Assembly (NCBI RefSeq): GCF_016742135.1
Contig: NZ_JACVCG010000002.1
Span: forward strand, 496,001 to 560,000
DNA length: 64,000 bases
Reading direction: 5' to 3'
From: Brevundimonas sp.
GTDB taxonomy: Bacteria; Pseudomonadota; Alphaproteobacteria; Caulobacterales; Caulobacteraceae
Shown here: positions 50,193 through 62,806 of the stretch, piece by piece
Numbering within the stretch: position 1 is the stretch's first letter
Layout of the letters: each line of letters starts with the position of its first letter
Notes under the pieces: generated by a model
Told to the model about the DNA's origin: nothing
The model's database searches: none
The model's input: the letters and a program-made list of their open reading frames with translations, nothing else
Made by a program: the position numbers and the translations under genes

Positions 50193-50443
50193 CACGCCCC
50201 ATTGATCTCTCGCGGGAGGCCCGGCAGGCCGCATCAGCCAGCCTGCGTCGGGTGCTGGCGGACGAGCTGGACGTCGAGATCGGCGCCCTGCAGGCCGATC
50301 TGGTCCTCGACCGGGTCATCCAGGACCTCGGCCCCATCCTCTACAATCGCGCCATCACCGACGCCCGCGCCGTTATTGCGGCCAGGGCCGAGGACATGGA
50401 CGAGGCCCTGTACGGCCTGCAGCGACAGACCGACCTGCGCTGA
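50189..50443 (+). CDS. DUF2164 family protein
   Basis: This is an 84-residue alpha-helical protein of the DUF2164 family, recognised by the ending [20 protein letters not shown]. No function is known to me. ATG overlaps the ABC-F stop (ATGA), so it is translated with that ATPase; a ribosome link would be a guess. Confidence 0.85.
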   Translation: MTRPIDLSREARQAASASLRRVLADELDVEIGALQADLVLDRVIQDLGPILYNRAITDARAVIAARAEDMDEALYGLQRQTDLR

Positions 50444-50501
50444 GCGCGGCGGGCCCTTCCCCGCCCGGCCCGAAATGGTCTAAGGCCTCGCCCTGAACCT
50501 G

Positions 50502-50586
50502 GCGGATGTGGCGGAACTGGTAGACGCACTGGATTTAGGTTCCAGCGCCGCGAGGCGTGGAGGTTCGAGTCCTCTCATCCGCACCA
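50502..50586 (+). tRNA. tRNA-Leu (anticodon UAG)
   Basis: This 85-base cloverleaf includes encoded CCA (50584-50586). The acceptor stem GCGGATG pairs with CATCCGC. The anticodon stem CTGGA/TCCAG encloses loop 50534-50540 with anticodon TAG at 50536-50538, and a long class II variable arm and GGTTCGAGTCC T arm follow. It reads CUN leucine codons. It lies between DUF2164 and the convergent pyrG. Confidence 0.97.
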
Positions 50587-50590
50587 CTCC

Positions 50591-52249
<1,659 letters not shown>

Positions 52250-52344
52250 TCACCTTAGCGTCGATTCGCGGCGCGCACAGGGGCGATCCTCTCGCGAGGA
52301 CAAACGTCTGTTGAAATCCGCAGGAAAATGTACCGGGCCGGGCC

Positions 52345-52743
52345 CTACTGCGCAGGCTCGGCGATGGAGTCCAGGTCGTCCAGGGTCGGTGCCGGAGCGG
52401 CCTCGGGAGACGTGGCCTGCGGCGGGGCGACGCCCGGCTCGGCGGCTTCAGGCGCGGGCGCGGTCGGCAGGACCAGGGCACCAACGGCATCGGCATCGAT
52501 CCCGGAGCTCGATCCGCGCGACATGTTCCCAACGACGGTCAGGCTGAGCGCCAGGATGAAGAACAGCGCGGCCAGAATCCAGGTCGACCGGGTCAGCAGA
52601 TTGCCAGCCCCGCGCGCTGTCATGAAGCCCGAAGGGCCGCCGCCCATGCCCAGGGCCCCGCCTTCGGAACGCTGCAACAGCACCAGCGCCGTCATGGCGA
52701 TCGAGACGAGGATGATGGCGACGAGAAGAAGGGTCTGGAGCAT
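52345..52743 (-). CDS. secG: SecG, preprotein translocase subunit
   Basis: SecG is the small SecYEG subunit with two membrane helices (about 3-23 and 54-74) joined by the conserved glycine-rich loop LLQRSEGGALGMGGGPSGF. At 132 residues it is longer than E. coli SecG because of an alanine/proline/acidic C-terminal tail, common in Alphaproteobacteria. It lies between tpiA and pyrG. Confidence 0.94.
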   Translation of the reverse strand: MLQTLLLVAIILVSIAMTALVLLQRSEGGALGMGGGPSGFMTARGAGNLLTRSTWILAALFFILALSLTVVGNMSRGSSSGIDADAVGALVLPTAPAPEAAEPGVAPPQATSPEAAPAPTLDDLDSIAEPAQ

Positions 52744-52833
52744 GGCTGCTTATATGTGTGGCACGGGCTGCGCCGATCAAGCGGCGGGCTCTATCATTGT
52801 TGTCGAAAGGGCGCAAACCCGCGAAAGCGGGCG

Positions 52834-53583
52834 TCAGGCCGCCCGTATGATGCGGATGAAGTCATCGGCCTTCAGCGAGGCACCCCCGACCAGGCCGCCC
52901 CCGACGTCGGGTACGGCCAGGATTTCGGCGGCATTGTCCGGCTTCATCGACCCGCCGTACAGGATCGGGGCCCGGCGACCGCTCTCGCCCAGCCGCTCGG
53001 CCAGGGTGGCGCGGATGGCACCATGGACCTCGCCGATCTGCTCCAGCGTCGGGGTCAGACCCGTGCCGATCGCCCAGATGGGCTCATAGGCCACGGCAAA
53101 CCGTCGATCCCTCAGCGCCTCCGGCAGGGACGCGCGAACCTGTTCCGTGACGAATGCGACCGCCCGACCCGCTTCACGGGTGTCCAGCGACTCTCCGACG
53201 CAAATGATCGGCTCCAGCCCCGCGCGCAGGGCCGCTTCGACCTTGGCGGCGACATCCGCGTCGGTTTCCCCAAGCCCCTCCCGACGTTCGGAATGGCCCA
53301 GAATCACCAGACGCGCACCCGCATCCGCCAGCATCGCGGCGGAAATCGAGCCCGTGAAGGCCCCGGAATCCTTCTGGTGGCAATCCTGCCCACCCAGTTC
53401 CACCGGACCCGCGCCCAGCTTTCCGGCCATCTGGGCAATCAGGGTCGCGGGCGGGCAAAGGCCGACCCGGGCATCGACGGGATCGGCTTCCAGCGCCTGC
53501 CGCAGGGCCCCTGCCTCGTCCAGCGAGGCGGCCAGGCCATTCATCTTCCAATTGCCGACAATCAGTTTCACGGGCGTTTCCAT
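52834..53583 (-). CDS. tpiA: Triosephosphate isomerase
   Basis: This glycolytic TIM-barrel enzyme is 249 residues. The catalytic lysine is in VGNWKMNG, the histidine in VILGHSERR, the glutamate in VAYEPIWAIGTG and the phosphate loop in YGGSMKPDNA. It is divergent from the PpiD-like gene and upstream of secG. Confidence 0.97.
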   Translation of the reverse strand: METPVKLIVGNWKMNGLAASLDEAGALRQALEADPVDARVGLCPPATLIAQMAGKLGAGPVELGGQDCHQKDSGAFTGSISAAMLADAGARLVILGHSERREGLGETDADVAAKVEAALRAGLEPIICVGESLDTREAGRAVAFVTEQVRASLPEALRDRRFAVAYEPIWAIGTGLTPTLEQIGEVHGAIRATLAERLGESGRRAPILYGGSMKPDNAAEILAVPDVGGGLVGGASLKADDFIRIIRAA

Positions 53584-53706
53584 GGTCAGGGTTTAGGAGC
53601 AGATGACGGATGCGCCAAGCCTGTGTCTTGCCGCAAGGGGGGTGCTGCCCCTATACGCCGAAACTAAAGCCCCGCATGGGGCCCTGCGCACTGGCCAAGG
53701 TTTGTC

Positions 53707-55604
53707 ATGATCAGCAACTTCCGCAATTTCGCCAAATCGCCCTGGGCGCTTGCCATTATCGGGCTGATCGCCGTCAGCTTTGTGATCGTGGGCAATGAGG
53801 CGGACATCTTTGCCTCGCTGGGGCCGCGCCATGTGATCAAGGCCGGCGACAGAAGCCTGAGCCAGCAGGAGTTCCGGGCGGATTTCGACAAGGTGCGCGA
53901 GAACTACCAGCAGCAGACCGGTGCCCCGGTCACGGTCGAGGACCTGGTGGGCCAGAACATTCACGTCCGTTATCTGGAAGGCAAGACGCAGGAACTGGCC
54001 TTCCAGAACTGGGCCCACCGCGTGGGCATTCGCCCCGGCAAGGAACTGATCCTCAAACAAATTCGCCAAATTCCCGCCTTCTTCAACCAGATCACCGGCC
54101 AATTTGACCAGGAGGCCTACCGTACCGTCCTGCAGGGCGAGGGCATGACGCCCGCCGACCTGGAGCAGGACCTGCGGGACCAGTACGCCTGGAACCACTA
54201 TGGTGCCTCCCTGTATGCGGCCGCGCGGGTGCCCCGCATCTATGGCGCCGTGCTGGCCAACAGCGCGCTGGAGCGCCGCGACGGACGCTGGTTCGTCGTC
54301 ACCCAGGAAATGGCCGGCACCACCCCGGCCCCGACCGATGCCCAGCTGACCGCCTTCATGAACGAGAACGAGGCCCAGCTGCGCCGTCCCGAAACGCGGG
54401 TCGCCTCGATCGTTCTGTTCGACACTCCGCCCGGCCAGGCAGCGGAAATCAGTGAAGAAGCCATCCAGGAGCGGTTCGAGTTCCGCAAGGACTCTCTGTC
54501 CATTCCCGAGCGCCGCAGCTTCACCGTCTATCCTGCCGCAAACGCCGAGGCGGCCCAGCGGATTTCGACGGCCCTGAAGGCCGGTCAGAATCCGGGTGTC
54601 CAGCCCACACCCTATTCCGAGACGCCGCGCAGCGCGGTTCCCGATCCGGCCGTGGCCGCTGCCGTGTTCGGCCTGGCCCAGCCGGGGGTCTCCGATCCGG
54701 TCCAGGCGCGCGTCGGTTTTGCCGTTGTCCAGGTGACGACCATCCTGCCGGGCCAGCCCGCGACCCTCGAGGGCGTGCGCGAGGCGATCGTTCAGGAACT
54801 TCGCCGTGAAGCCGCGACGGGCGAGGAGTTCCAGCGGGTCGAGCGCTACGAGGCCGCCCGCAACAGGGGTCTGTCGATGGAGCAGGCCGTCGAGGAGGTC
54901 GGCGCGCGGATCCTGACCCTGCCCGCCTTCACCGAACAGGGCGTCCGCGCGGATGGCAGCCAGATCAACGCCCCGCCGCAGATCTTCGCCACCGCCTGGC
55001 GTCTGCCGGAAGGGGGCGTCAGCGACGTGATCGACGCGGGTCAGGGCCAGTATTTCGTGCTGCGGCTCGACCAGATCCGCCCCGCCGCCATGCCGCCGCT
55101 GGATGATGTCCGGGAGATCCTGGTGCGGGAATGGACGGCGCGCGAGAACAGCCGCAGGCTCAATGCCAAGGCCGAGGAACTGGCCGCCCGGGTCCGCGCC
55201 GGCGAGGATATCGCCGAAGTGGCCCGCTCGGTCGGCGCCACCCTGATCACCCGCGAGAACACGCTCCAGGACCAGGAAACCCAGGAAGCGATCGGAGGCG
55301 GTGTGCTGCAGGGCCTGTTCGGCCAGACCAAGGGACAGGTCTTTGTCCAGCCGGCCAGCCAGACGGCCTTTGCCGTAGGCGTCGTCGATGACATCCGCCC
55401 CTCGGACGCCACCATGGTCGCGCCGATCGCCGAACGGGTGCGCCCGCGGATCACCCAGGACCTGGTCTCCAGTCTGGGAGACGGTGCCATTCGCTGGACG
55501 CAGGTGAACTCCGGGGCCAGCTATGACGTCGCTTTGGCACGTCAGGCTCTGGGGCTGCCCGCGCAGGCGCCTGCCGCCCCGGCGGGTGCCCCTGCCGGAC
55601 CTCG

Positions 55605-55608
<4 letters not shown>
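53707..55608 (+). CDS. PpiD-like membrane-anchored peptidyl-prolyl isomerase/chaperone
   Basis: This 633-residue protein has one N-terminal membrane helix (about 13-30, SPWALAIIGLIAVSFVIVG), a SurA/PpiD-type N-terminal chaperone region (about 35-180), parvulin-like segments (about 255-360, with LAQPGVSDPVQARVGFAVVQV) and a C-terminal domain. It would help exported proteins emerging from SecYEG to fold. Its parvulin domain looks diverged, so chaperone rather than isomerase activity is likely. trpE overlaps its stop. Confidence 0.88.
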
Positions 55609-57104
<1,496 letters not shown>

Positions 57105-57115
57105 GGCGTTTCGTC

Positions 57116-57316
57116 TCAGGAAACGACTGAGGCCACGGGCGCGGGGTCCTCGAACTGGACGCCCGGGCCCAGCACCACGGCACCGGCCATCAGCATCGCC
57201 GCCGCCGCCAGCAGACCCATGGCCGCCAGCGCCCCGATCGCCTGTCGCGTCGCAGGTTTCGGGGCGTCCCCGTCCAGCAGACGGCGGGCTTCGGCAAGCT
57301 GGGGTGTGATGTCCAT
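57116..57316 (-). CDS. Small single-pass membrane protein between trpE and trpG
   Basis: This 66-residue protein has a polar N-terminus (MDITPQLAEARRLLDGD) and one hydrophobic helix (about 26-50, AIGALAAMGLLAAAAMLMAGAVVLG), followed by a short acidic/proline tail. GGGAGG lies seven bases before ATG, supporting translation. It is antisense to the trp direction and converges on trpE. No family is recognised. Confidence 0.65.
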   Translation of the reverse strand: MDITPQLAEARRLLDGDAPKPATRQAIGALAAMGLLAAAAMLMAGAVVLGPGVQFEDPAPVASVVS

Positions 57317-57418
57317 GGTCGGGCCTCCCTCTCAGGCCTCAGACCAGGCTGATTGGGTTAACGCGCGGTTTACGCTCCGCCGCTTGGCGCGCGCGTCCCC
57401 TCGCTCTAGAAGCCGCTC

Positions 57419-58009
57419 ATGATCCTCGTCATCGACAACTACGACAGCTTCACCTGGAACCTCGTCCACTATCTGGCCGAGCTGGGCGTCGAGACGCGCG
57501 TGGTGCGCAATGACGAGCTGACCGTCGATCAGGCCCTGTCCGCCGGGGCCGAGGCGGTGCTGCTGTCGCCCGGTCCATGCTCGCCGAACGAGGCGGGCAT
57601 CTGTCTGTCGCTGATCGAACAGGCACCTGAGACCCTGCCGATCCTGGGCGTCTGTCTGGGCCATCAGGCCATCGGCCAGATTTTCGGCGGCGAGGTGATC
57701 CGGGCCAAGGCGCTGATGCACGGCAAGACCTCGCCCATCCATCATGAGGGCCAGACCCTGTTCGCCGGCCTGCCCTCGCCGTTTACCGCCACCCGCTATC
57801 ACTCGCTGGCCGTGCGGCGCGAGACCCTGCCCGACGTCCTGACCGTCACCGCCTGGACCGAGGATGGCGAGATCATGGGCCTCAGCCACGTGTCACGGCC
57901 AATTCACGGTGTGCAGTTCCACCCCGAGTCGATCGCCACCGAGCACGGCCATGCCATGCTGGCCAACTTCCTCGATCTGGCGGGCGTGCGCCGCACACAG
58001 GCGGCCTGA
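57419..58009 (+). CDS. trpG: Anthranilate synthase component II (glutamine amidotransferase)
   Basis: This 196-residue class I glutaminase supplies ammonia to TrpE. The start [19 protein letters not shown] is typical. The nucleophile cysteine is in [11 protein letters not shown], and the histidine and glutamate are in [13 protein letters not shown]. It is a stand-alone glutaminase, not fused to trpD. trpD begins one base after its stop. Confidence 0.97.
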   Translation: MILVIDNYDSFTWNLVHYLAELGVETRVVRNDELTVDQALSAGAEAVLLSPGPCSPNEAGICLSLIEQAPETLPILGVCLGHQAIGQIFGGEVIRAKALMHGKTSPIHHEGQTLFAGLPSPFTATRYHSLAVRRETLPDVLTVTAWTEDGEIMGLSHVSRPIHGVQFHPESIATEHGHAMLANFLDLAGVRRTQAA

Positions 58010-58010
58010 G

Positions 58011-59042
58011 ATGTCGGACGGGTTCAAGGGGCTGTTGGCCCAGCTGATCGAGGGCCGTCCGCTGGCCGGGCCGGACGCCCAGGCCTTCTTCGCCGCCTGC
58101 CTCCGGGGTGAGCCGACCCCCGCCCAGGTCGCCGCCGCCGTCACGGCGCTGCGCATGCGCGGGGAAACGGTGGAGGAGATCGCCGCCTTCGCCACCGCCA
58201 TGCGTGAGGCCGCCACCCCCTTTCCCGTGCCCTGTCCCGTGATCGACACCTGCGGCACCGGCGGGGACGGACGCCACACCTGGAATGTCTCGACGGCTGC
58301 CGCCCTGGTGCTGGCGGGTGCGGGGCTGAAGGTCGCCAAGCATGGCAACCGGGCGCTGAGCTCCAGGTCCGGCTCGTCCGATGTACTGGCGGCGCTGGGG
58401 GTCGATCTGATGGCCCCGGCGGAGATCCAGCGGCGCGCACTGGATGAGGCCGGCATCTGCTTCCTGTTCGCGCCCGCCTGGCACGGGGCCATGCGCCACG
58501 TGGGGCCGATCCGCGCCGAGATCGGCTTCAGAACCGTCTTCAATCTGCTGGGACCGCTGTCGAATCCGGCGGGCGCGAGGCGTCAGGTCATGGGCGTCTA
58601 TGACCCCGCCCTGCTGGAGCCGCTGGCCGAGGTGCTGGGGCGTCTGGGGGCCGAGCGCGCCTGGACCGTCCACGGCGAGGGGCTGGACGAACTGACCACC
58701 ACCGGCCCGACCGAGGTGGCAGAATGGCACGAGGGCAAGGTGCGCCGGTTCACCGTCACGCCCGAAGACGCAGGCCTGCCCCGCGCCGATCCGGAAACCT
58801 TGGTCGGCGGCGATGCCGAGGCCAATGCCAAGGCTTTGTCGGACCTGCTGGATGGCGCGCCCGGTGCCTATCGCGACATTGTGCTGCTGAATGCGGCGGC
58901 GGCGCTTGTGGTGGCCGACCGGGCCGGGACCCTGAACGAGGGTGTGGCTCTGGCCGCCCGGGCCATCGACGACGGCGCGGCGCGGCTGGCGCTCACCCGG
59001 CTGGCCGCGATCAGCCACACCCGGCCGGAGCCGGACGCATGA
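58011..59042 (+). CDS. trpD: Anthranilate phosphoribosyltransferase
   Basis: TrpD joins anthranilate to PRPP. It is 343 residues from ATG 58011. Motifs are the PRPP loop [44 protein letters not shown] and [12 protein letters not shown]. It overlaps trpC by 4 bases. Confidence 0.97.
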   Translation: MSDGFKGLLAQLIEGRPLAGPDAQAFFAACLRGEPTPAQVAAAVTALRMRGETVEEIAAFATAMREAATPFPVPCPVIDTCGTGGDGRHTWNVSTAAALVLAGAGLKVAKHGNRALSSRSGSSDVLAALGVDLMAPAEIQRRALDEAGICFLFAPAWHGAMRHVGPIRAEIGFRTVFNLLGPLSNPAGARRQVMGVYDPALLEPLAEVLGRLGAERAWTVHGEGLDELTTTGPTEVAEWHEGKVRRFTVTPEDAGLPRADPETLVGGDAEANAKALSDLLDGAPGAYRDIVLLNAAAALVVADRAGTLNEGVALAARAIDDGAARLALTRLAAISHTRPEPDA

Positions 59043-59839
59043 GCGACGTTCTGGACCGGATCGCGGCCTACAAGCGCGAGGATGTCGCGGCACGCAAGGC
59101 GGCCACCTCACTGGACGAGATCGATCGCGAGGCGCTGGAGGCCCCGCGCGTGCGCGGCTTCAAGGCGGCGCTTACGGCCCGGCGCGCCACGGGTCGCCCC
59201 GGCCTGATCGCCGAGATCAAGAAGGCCAGCCCGTCCAAGGGCCTGATCCGCGCCGACTTCAACCCTCTGGAACTGGCGAAGGCCTATGAACGCGGCGGCG
59301 CCGACTGTCTGTCGGTGCTGACCGACGGGCCGAGCTTTCAGGGCGATGACGCCTTTCTGGTCGCGGCTCACGGGGCCACCCGCCTGCCCTGCCTCCGGAA
59401 GGATTTCCTCGTCGATCCCTGGCAGGTGGCCGAGAGCCGGGCGCTGGGGGCCGACTGCATCCTGATCATCATGGATATGGTCGACGACACCCTGGCCGCA
59501 GAGCTGCTGCACGAGGCCCGGCGCTTTGGCATGGACGCCCTGGTCGAGACCCATGACGAGGCCGAAATGGCCCGCGCCGTGGCGCTGGGCGCGGACTTTA
59601 TCGGGGTGAACAATCGGTCGCTCAGAACCTTCGAGGTCGACATCACAACCTTCGCCCGCCTCGCCCCGCTGGCTCCCGAGGGTGCCACCCTCGTCGCCGA
59701 GAGCGGCCTGTTCACGCCCGGGGATGTGGCCACCGTCGTGGCCGCCGGCGCCGACGCCCTGCTGGTCGGCGAGAGTCTGATGCGGCAGGCGGATGTGGAA
59801 GCGGCGACGCGGGCGTTGGTGGGTCAGGCACCCCGCTAA
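59039..59839 (+). CDS. trpC: Indole-3-glycerol phosphate synthase
   Basis: This 266-residue TIM barrel closes the indole ring from CdRP. The catalytic blocks are [64 protein letters not shown] and [12 protein letters not shown]. It starts at ATG 59039 within the trpD end and is not fused to TrpF. It is the last trp gene before lexA. Confidence 0.97.
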   Translation: MSDVLDRIAAYKREDVAARKAATSLDEIDREALEAPRVRGFKAALTARRATGRPGLIAEIKKASPSKGLIRADFNPLELAKAYERGGADCLSVLTDGPSFQGDDAFLVAAHGATRLPCLRKDFLVDPWQVAESRALGADCILIIMDMVDDTLAAELLHEARRFGMDALVETHDEAEMARAVALGADFIGVNNRSLRTFEVDITTFARLAPLAPEGATLVAESGLFTPGDVATVVAAGADALLVGESLMRQADVEAATRALVGQAPR

Positions 59840-59853
59840 CCCCTCCTTAACCA

Positions 59854-59868
59854 GAACACCTCACGAAC
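59854..59868 (-). promoter_or_regulatory. LexA box 1 upstream of lexA
   Basis: GAAC, seven bases and GAAC on the plus strand is the alphaproteobacterial SOS box GTTC-N7-GTTC read on the minus strand. It lies about 70 bases before the lexA ATG. Confidence 0.75.
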
Positions 59869-59879
59869 ATGGCATGGAC

Positions 59880-59894
59880 GTTCGCGGTGTGTTC
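59880..59894 (+). promoter_or_regulatory. LexA box 2 upstream of lexA
   Basis: GTTC, GCGGTGT and GTTC form a perfect GTTC-N7-GTTC SOS box, 11 bases after box 1 and in the opposite orientation. Both would allow LexA autorepression. Confidence 0.85.
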
Positions 59895-59937
59895 CGCTAT
59901 TGTCCACAGGCGGAACAGATTCGGGTCAGAGGTCTCC

Positions 59938-60636
59938 ATGCTCACGCGCAAACAGCACGAACTGCTCATGTTCATTCATGAGCGTATCCGCGAGACCGGG
60001 GTTTCGCCCTCCTTTGACGAGATGAAGGCGGCGCTGGATCTGGCGTCCAAGTCGGGCATTCACCGGCTGATCACGGCGCTGGAGGAGCGCGGCTTCATCC
60101 GCCGTCTGGCGCATCGGGCGCGGGCGCTGGAGGTCGTGAAACTGCCCGACCAGGCGGCCGCTCAATCGGGCCGGGCGCGCGGCCCGTTCGTGCCCGACGT
60201 CATCGAGGGCGGCGGTCGGCCTGCGGCCAATGCCAATCACGAGAGCGCCGGCACGCGGGAGCTGCCTCTGCTGGGCAAGATCGCGGCGGGCACGCCCATT
60301 TCCGCCATCCAGCACGAGCGCGACCGCATGGCGGTGCCCGAGGCCCTGCTGGGTGCCGGCGAACACTATCTGCTCGAGATCGAGGGCGATTCGATGATCG
60401 AGGCGGGCATTCTGGACGGCGACTTCGCCATCATCCGTCAGGTCACGACCGCCAACAGCGGCGAGATCGTCGTGGCCCTGGTCGAAGAAGAGGAAGCCAC
60501 GCTGAAGCGACTGCGCAAACGCGGCGCCTCCATCGCGCTCGAGCCCGCCAACCGGGCCTACGAGACGCGCATCTTCGGCCCGGATCAGGTCAAGGTGCAG
60601 GGCCGTCTGGTCGGGTTGATCCGCCGCTATTCCTGA
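59938..60636 (+). CDS. lexA: LexA, SOS repressor
   Basis: This 232-residue repressor has an N-terminal winged helix ([17 protein letters not shown], then [19 protein letters not shown]), a linker and a C-terminal self-cleaving protease domain. The cleavage site is Ala-Gly in GKIAAGTPI, the serine is in [10 protein letters not shown] and the lysine is in ATLKRLR. DNA damage triggers RecA-assisted cleavage and derepression. ATG at 59938 lies behind two LexA boxes. The 3' end overlaps convergent comEC by 10 bases. Confidence 0.97.
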   Translation: MLTRKQHELLMFIHERIRETGVSPSFDEMKAALDLASKSGIHRLITALEERGFIRRLAHRARALEVVKLPDQAAAQSGRARGPFVPDVIEGGGRPAANANHESAGTRELPLLGKIAAGTPISAIQHERDRMAVPEALLGAGEHYLLEIEGDSMIEAGILDGDFAIIRQVTTANSGEIVVALVEEEEATLKRLRKRGASIALEPANRAYETRIFGPDQVKVQGRLVGLIRRYS

Positions 60637-62795
60637 TAATCAGGGTCGCCCAGGCGGTTCCACGGACGCGCGCCGCGCTCGGTCGTTGACCACAGGGCGC
60701 GCCAGCCGCCCTCTGTGCGCCACAGCTCGACGCTGCCGCCCGTGGCATAGTCACGCCCGTCTAGCACCAGCCGATCGGAACAGGCCTCAGGCAGGCGCGC
60801 CAGCTCGACCCGTACACTGACCACCTCGGCCGACTGGCACAGGGCCGCCAGCTGATCGTCGTCGGGGGCCGCCCGCCCCCACCACAGGGCCAGCGGACCC
60901 GGAACCTCGGGTGCGCAATGGACCCGTCCGCAGGCCCAGCCTTCCGCCGGGCGCTCGACCAGAGTCAGCCCGCGCCGCCCGGACCAGACATCGCGGGAAA
61001 ATGCCCCGACCTTGCGGATCACGAGAGCGTCGTCCCCGGTCACGATGGCACCATTGGTGCCCGCATCGGCGATCCAGAGATCGGGCGTCGGGTGTCGCGG
61101 CCAGACCAGCACCGCACAGGCCAGCGGGAGGCCCAGCCACCTCAGCCGCCCTCGCCACAGGCACAGCACCAGAATGCCGATGAAGGCGACCGGCAGGGCG
61201 ATGACCGGCGCGCTGGCGGTATGGATCACCGCCCCCGGCAGGGTCGATATCCACGCCCCGACCGCCATGATCGCCTCGATCCCCCAGCCCGCCACCGTCA
61301 GGAACGGCCCGCCGAGGCCGAGGGGCTGCAACAGCACGCCCAGCGCCAGCATCGGCATCATGAGGAAGTCGGCGATCGGCGAACTGATCATATTGGCCAG
61401 CAGGCCATAGACCGCCGTCCGGTTGAAATGCTGCATGGCGAAGGGTCCGGTGGCCATGCCGGCGACGAAGCTGGCGAGAATCGCCAGCCCCACCCAGGTG
61501 CCGGCCCTCTGCACAATCAGGATGGGCAGGGGCACCTTGATCTCGCGCGGGCGGCGCGGCCAGGACTCGGCCAGCGCAACCAGCGCCGCCGTCGCCGCAA
61601 ACGACATCTGGAAGCCCGGCGTGACGATCGCTTCGGGCTGAAGCAGCAGGACGGCAAAGGCGGCCACCGCCAGCGCATTCATGCTGATAGCGGGCCGGTC
61701 CAGAATGATGGCCAGAAAGGCGACCGAGGCCGTGATCGCCGCGCGCTCGGCGGGCGGAGGCGCGCCGGATATGACCAGATAGGCCGCCACCGCGATCCAC
61801 CCCGCCCAGGCGGCGACCTTCTTGCCCGACACCCGCAGCACCAGCCACGGCCAGAGCGCGATGCCGAAGCGAACGGCGAAGAAGACAAAGCCGCCGACAA
61901 TCGCCATGTGCAGGCCCGAAATCGACAGGATGTGGATCAGGCCCGAGTCCCGCATGGTGTCGTAGGTTTCCTGCGCGATCCAGCTTTCGTGGCCGGTCGT
62001 CATGGCCGCCGCGACCCCGCCGACCCGGGGGCCCAGCCGTTCGACCAGCCGCTCGGCCAGTCCAAATCGGAACTGGTTGACCGCCATCCGGATACGCAGG
62101 GAGCGTGGTGGCGGCGGCAGGTCGATCCAACGGGTCTGGCCCAGTTCGAAGCCCACCCCGCCCATGCTCTGGAACCAGGCCGTACGGCCGAAGTCGTAGG
62201 CCCCGGGCGCGGCCGGCCCCGGCGGCGGGTTGAGAATGGCGAACACGCTGACCGCGTCGCCCGGCCGGGGAGTCTCGCCGCGCACCGTGACGCGCAGCCG
62301 CATCGGGGTGTGGTCGGGCGCCAGTCCTTGCACTCGAACCGGTGCCATGATGATCCGCGCGCCCCGCGTGCCCGGGCTGTCGACATCCAGCACCCAGCCT
62401 TCGACCACCACAGGATCACCTGTCGCCGGGGCGATGGGCGCGGCGACATTGTCCGACCGCATCTTGGTCACCGACAGACCGGCACAGAGGCAGGTCAGCA
62501 GCATCAGCGGGACGGTGACGGCACGCCCGAAGCCCTGTCGCCGTGCTCCGGCCCACAGACCCGCGCTGACCAGCGCCGCCAGCAGCAGGGGCCACAGCGG
62601 CGGCTCGGCCTTCAGCACAAAATAGAGACCGCACCCGCCCCCGAACGCCACAGGGGCCCACAGGCGCCAGCGGTCGGTCTGGGCCAGAAGGGCCGCGCGC
62701 GCGCCCTCGACGACCCGCCCGGCAAATCGCCTTGCGAGGCTGGGCAGAGGCCCCTCAGGCGCTATAAGGGCGGCCTCGTCCTGAACCTTGGCCAA
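60627..62795 (-). CDS. comEC: ComEC/Rec2-family DNA uptake channel protein
   Basis: This 722-residue inner-membrane protein has an N-terminal pair of helices, a soluble OB-like DUF4131 region (about 120-225) and the competence domain with many helices, containing the signature [20 protein letters not shown] and [14 protein letters not shown]. The C-terminal 160 residues form a soluble domain but lack the HxHxDH metal motif of full-length ComEC nucleases. It should move single-stranded DNA into the cell. The frame opens at TTG 62795; the true start could be further inside. Confidence 0.88.
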   Translation of the reverse strand: MAKVQDEAALIAPEGPLPSLARRFAGRVVEGARAALLAQTDRWRLWAPVAFGGGCGLYFVLKAEPPLWPLLLAALVSAGLWAGARRQGFGRAVTVPLMLLTCLCAGLSVTKMRSDNVAAPIAPATGDPVVVEGWVLDVDSPGTRGARIIMAPVRVQGLAPDHTPMRLRVTVRGETPRPGDAVSVFAILNPPPGPAAPGAYDFGRTAWFQSMGGVGFELGQTRWIDLPPPPRSLRIRMAVNQFRFGLAERLVERLGPRVGGVAAAMTTGHESWIAQETYDTMRDSGLIHILSISGLHMAIVGGFVFFAVRFGIALWPWLVLRVSGKKVAAWAGWIAVAAYLVISGAPPPAERAAITASVAFLAIILDRPAISMNALAVAAFAVLLLQPEAIVTPGFQMSFAATAALVALAESWPRRPREIKVPLPILIVQRAGTWVGLAILASFVAGMATGPFAMQHFNRTAVYGLLANMISSPIADFLMMPMLALGVLLQPLGLGGPFLTVAGWGIEAIMAVGAWISTLPGAVIHTASAPVIALPVAFIGILVLCLWRGRLRWLGLPLACAVLVWPRHPTPDLWIADAGTNGAIVTGDDALVIRKVGAFSRDVWSGRRGLTLVERPAEGWACGRVHCAPEVPGPLALWWGRAAPDDDQLAALCQSAEVVSVRVELARLPEACSDRLVLDGRDYATGGSVELWRTEGGWRALWSTTERGARPWNRLGDPDYQE

Positions 62796-62806
62796 TCCCG
62801 TTCCCC

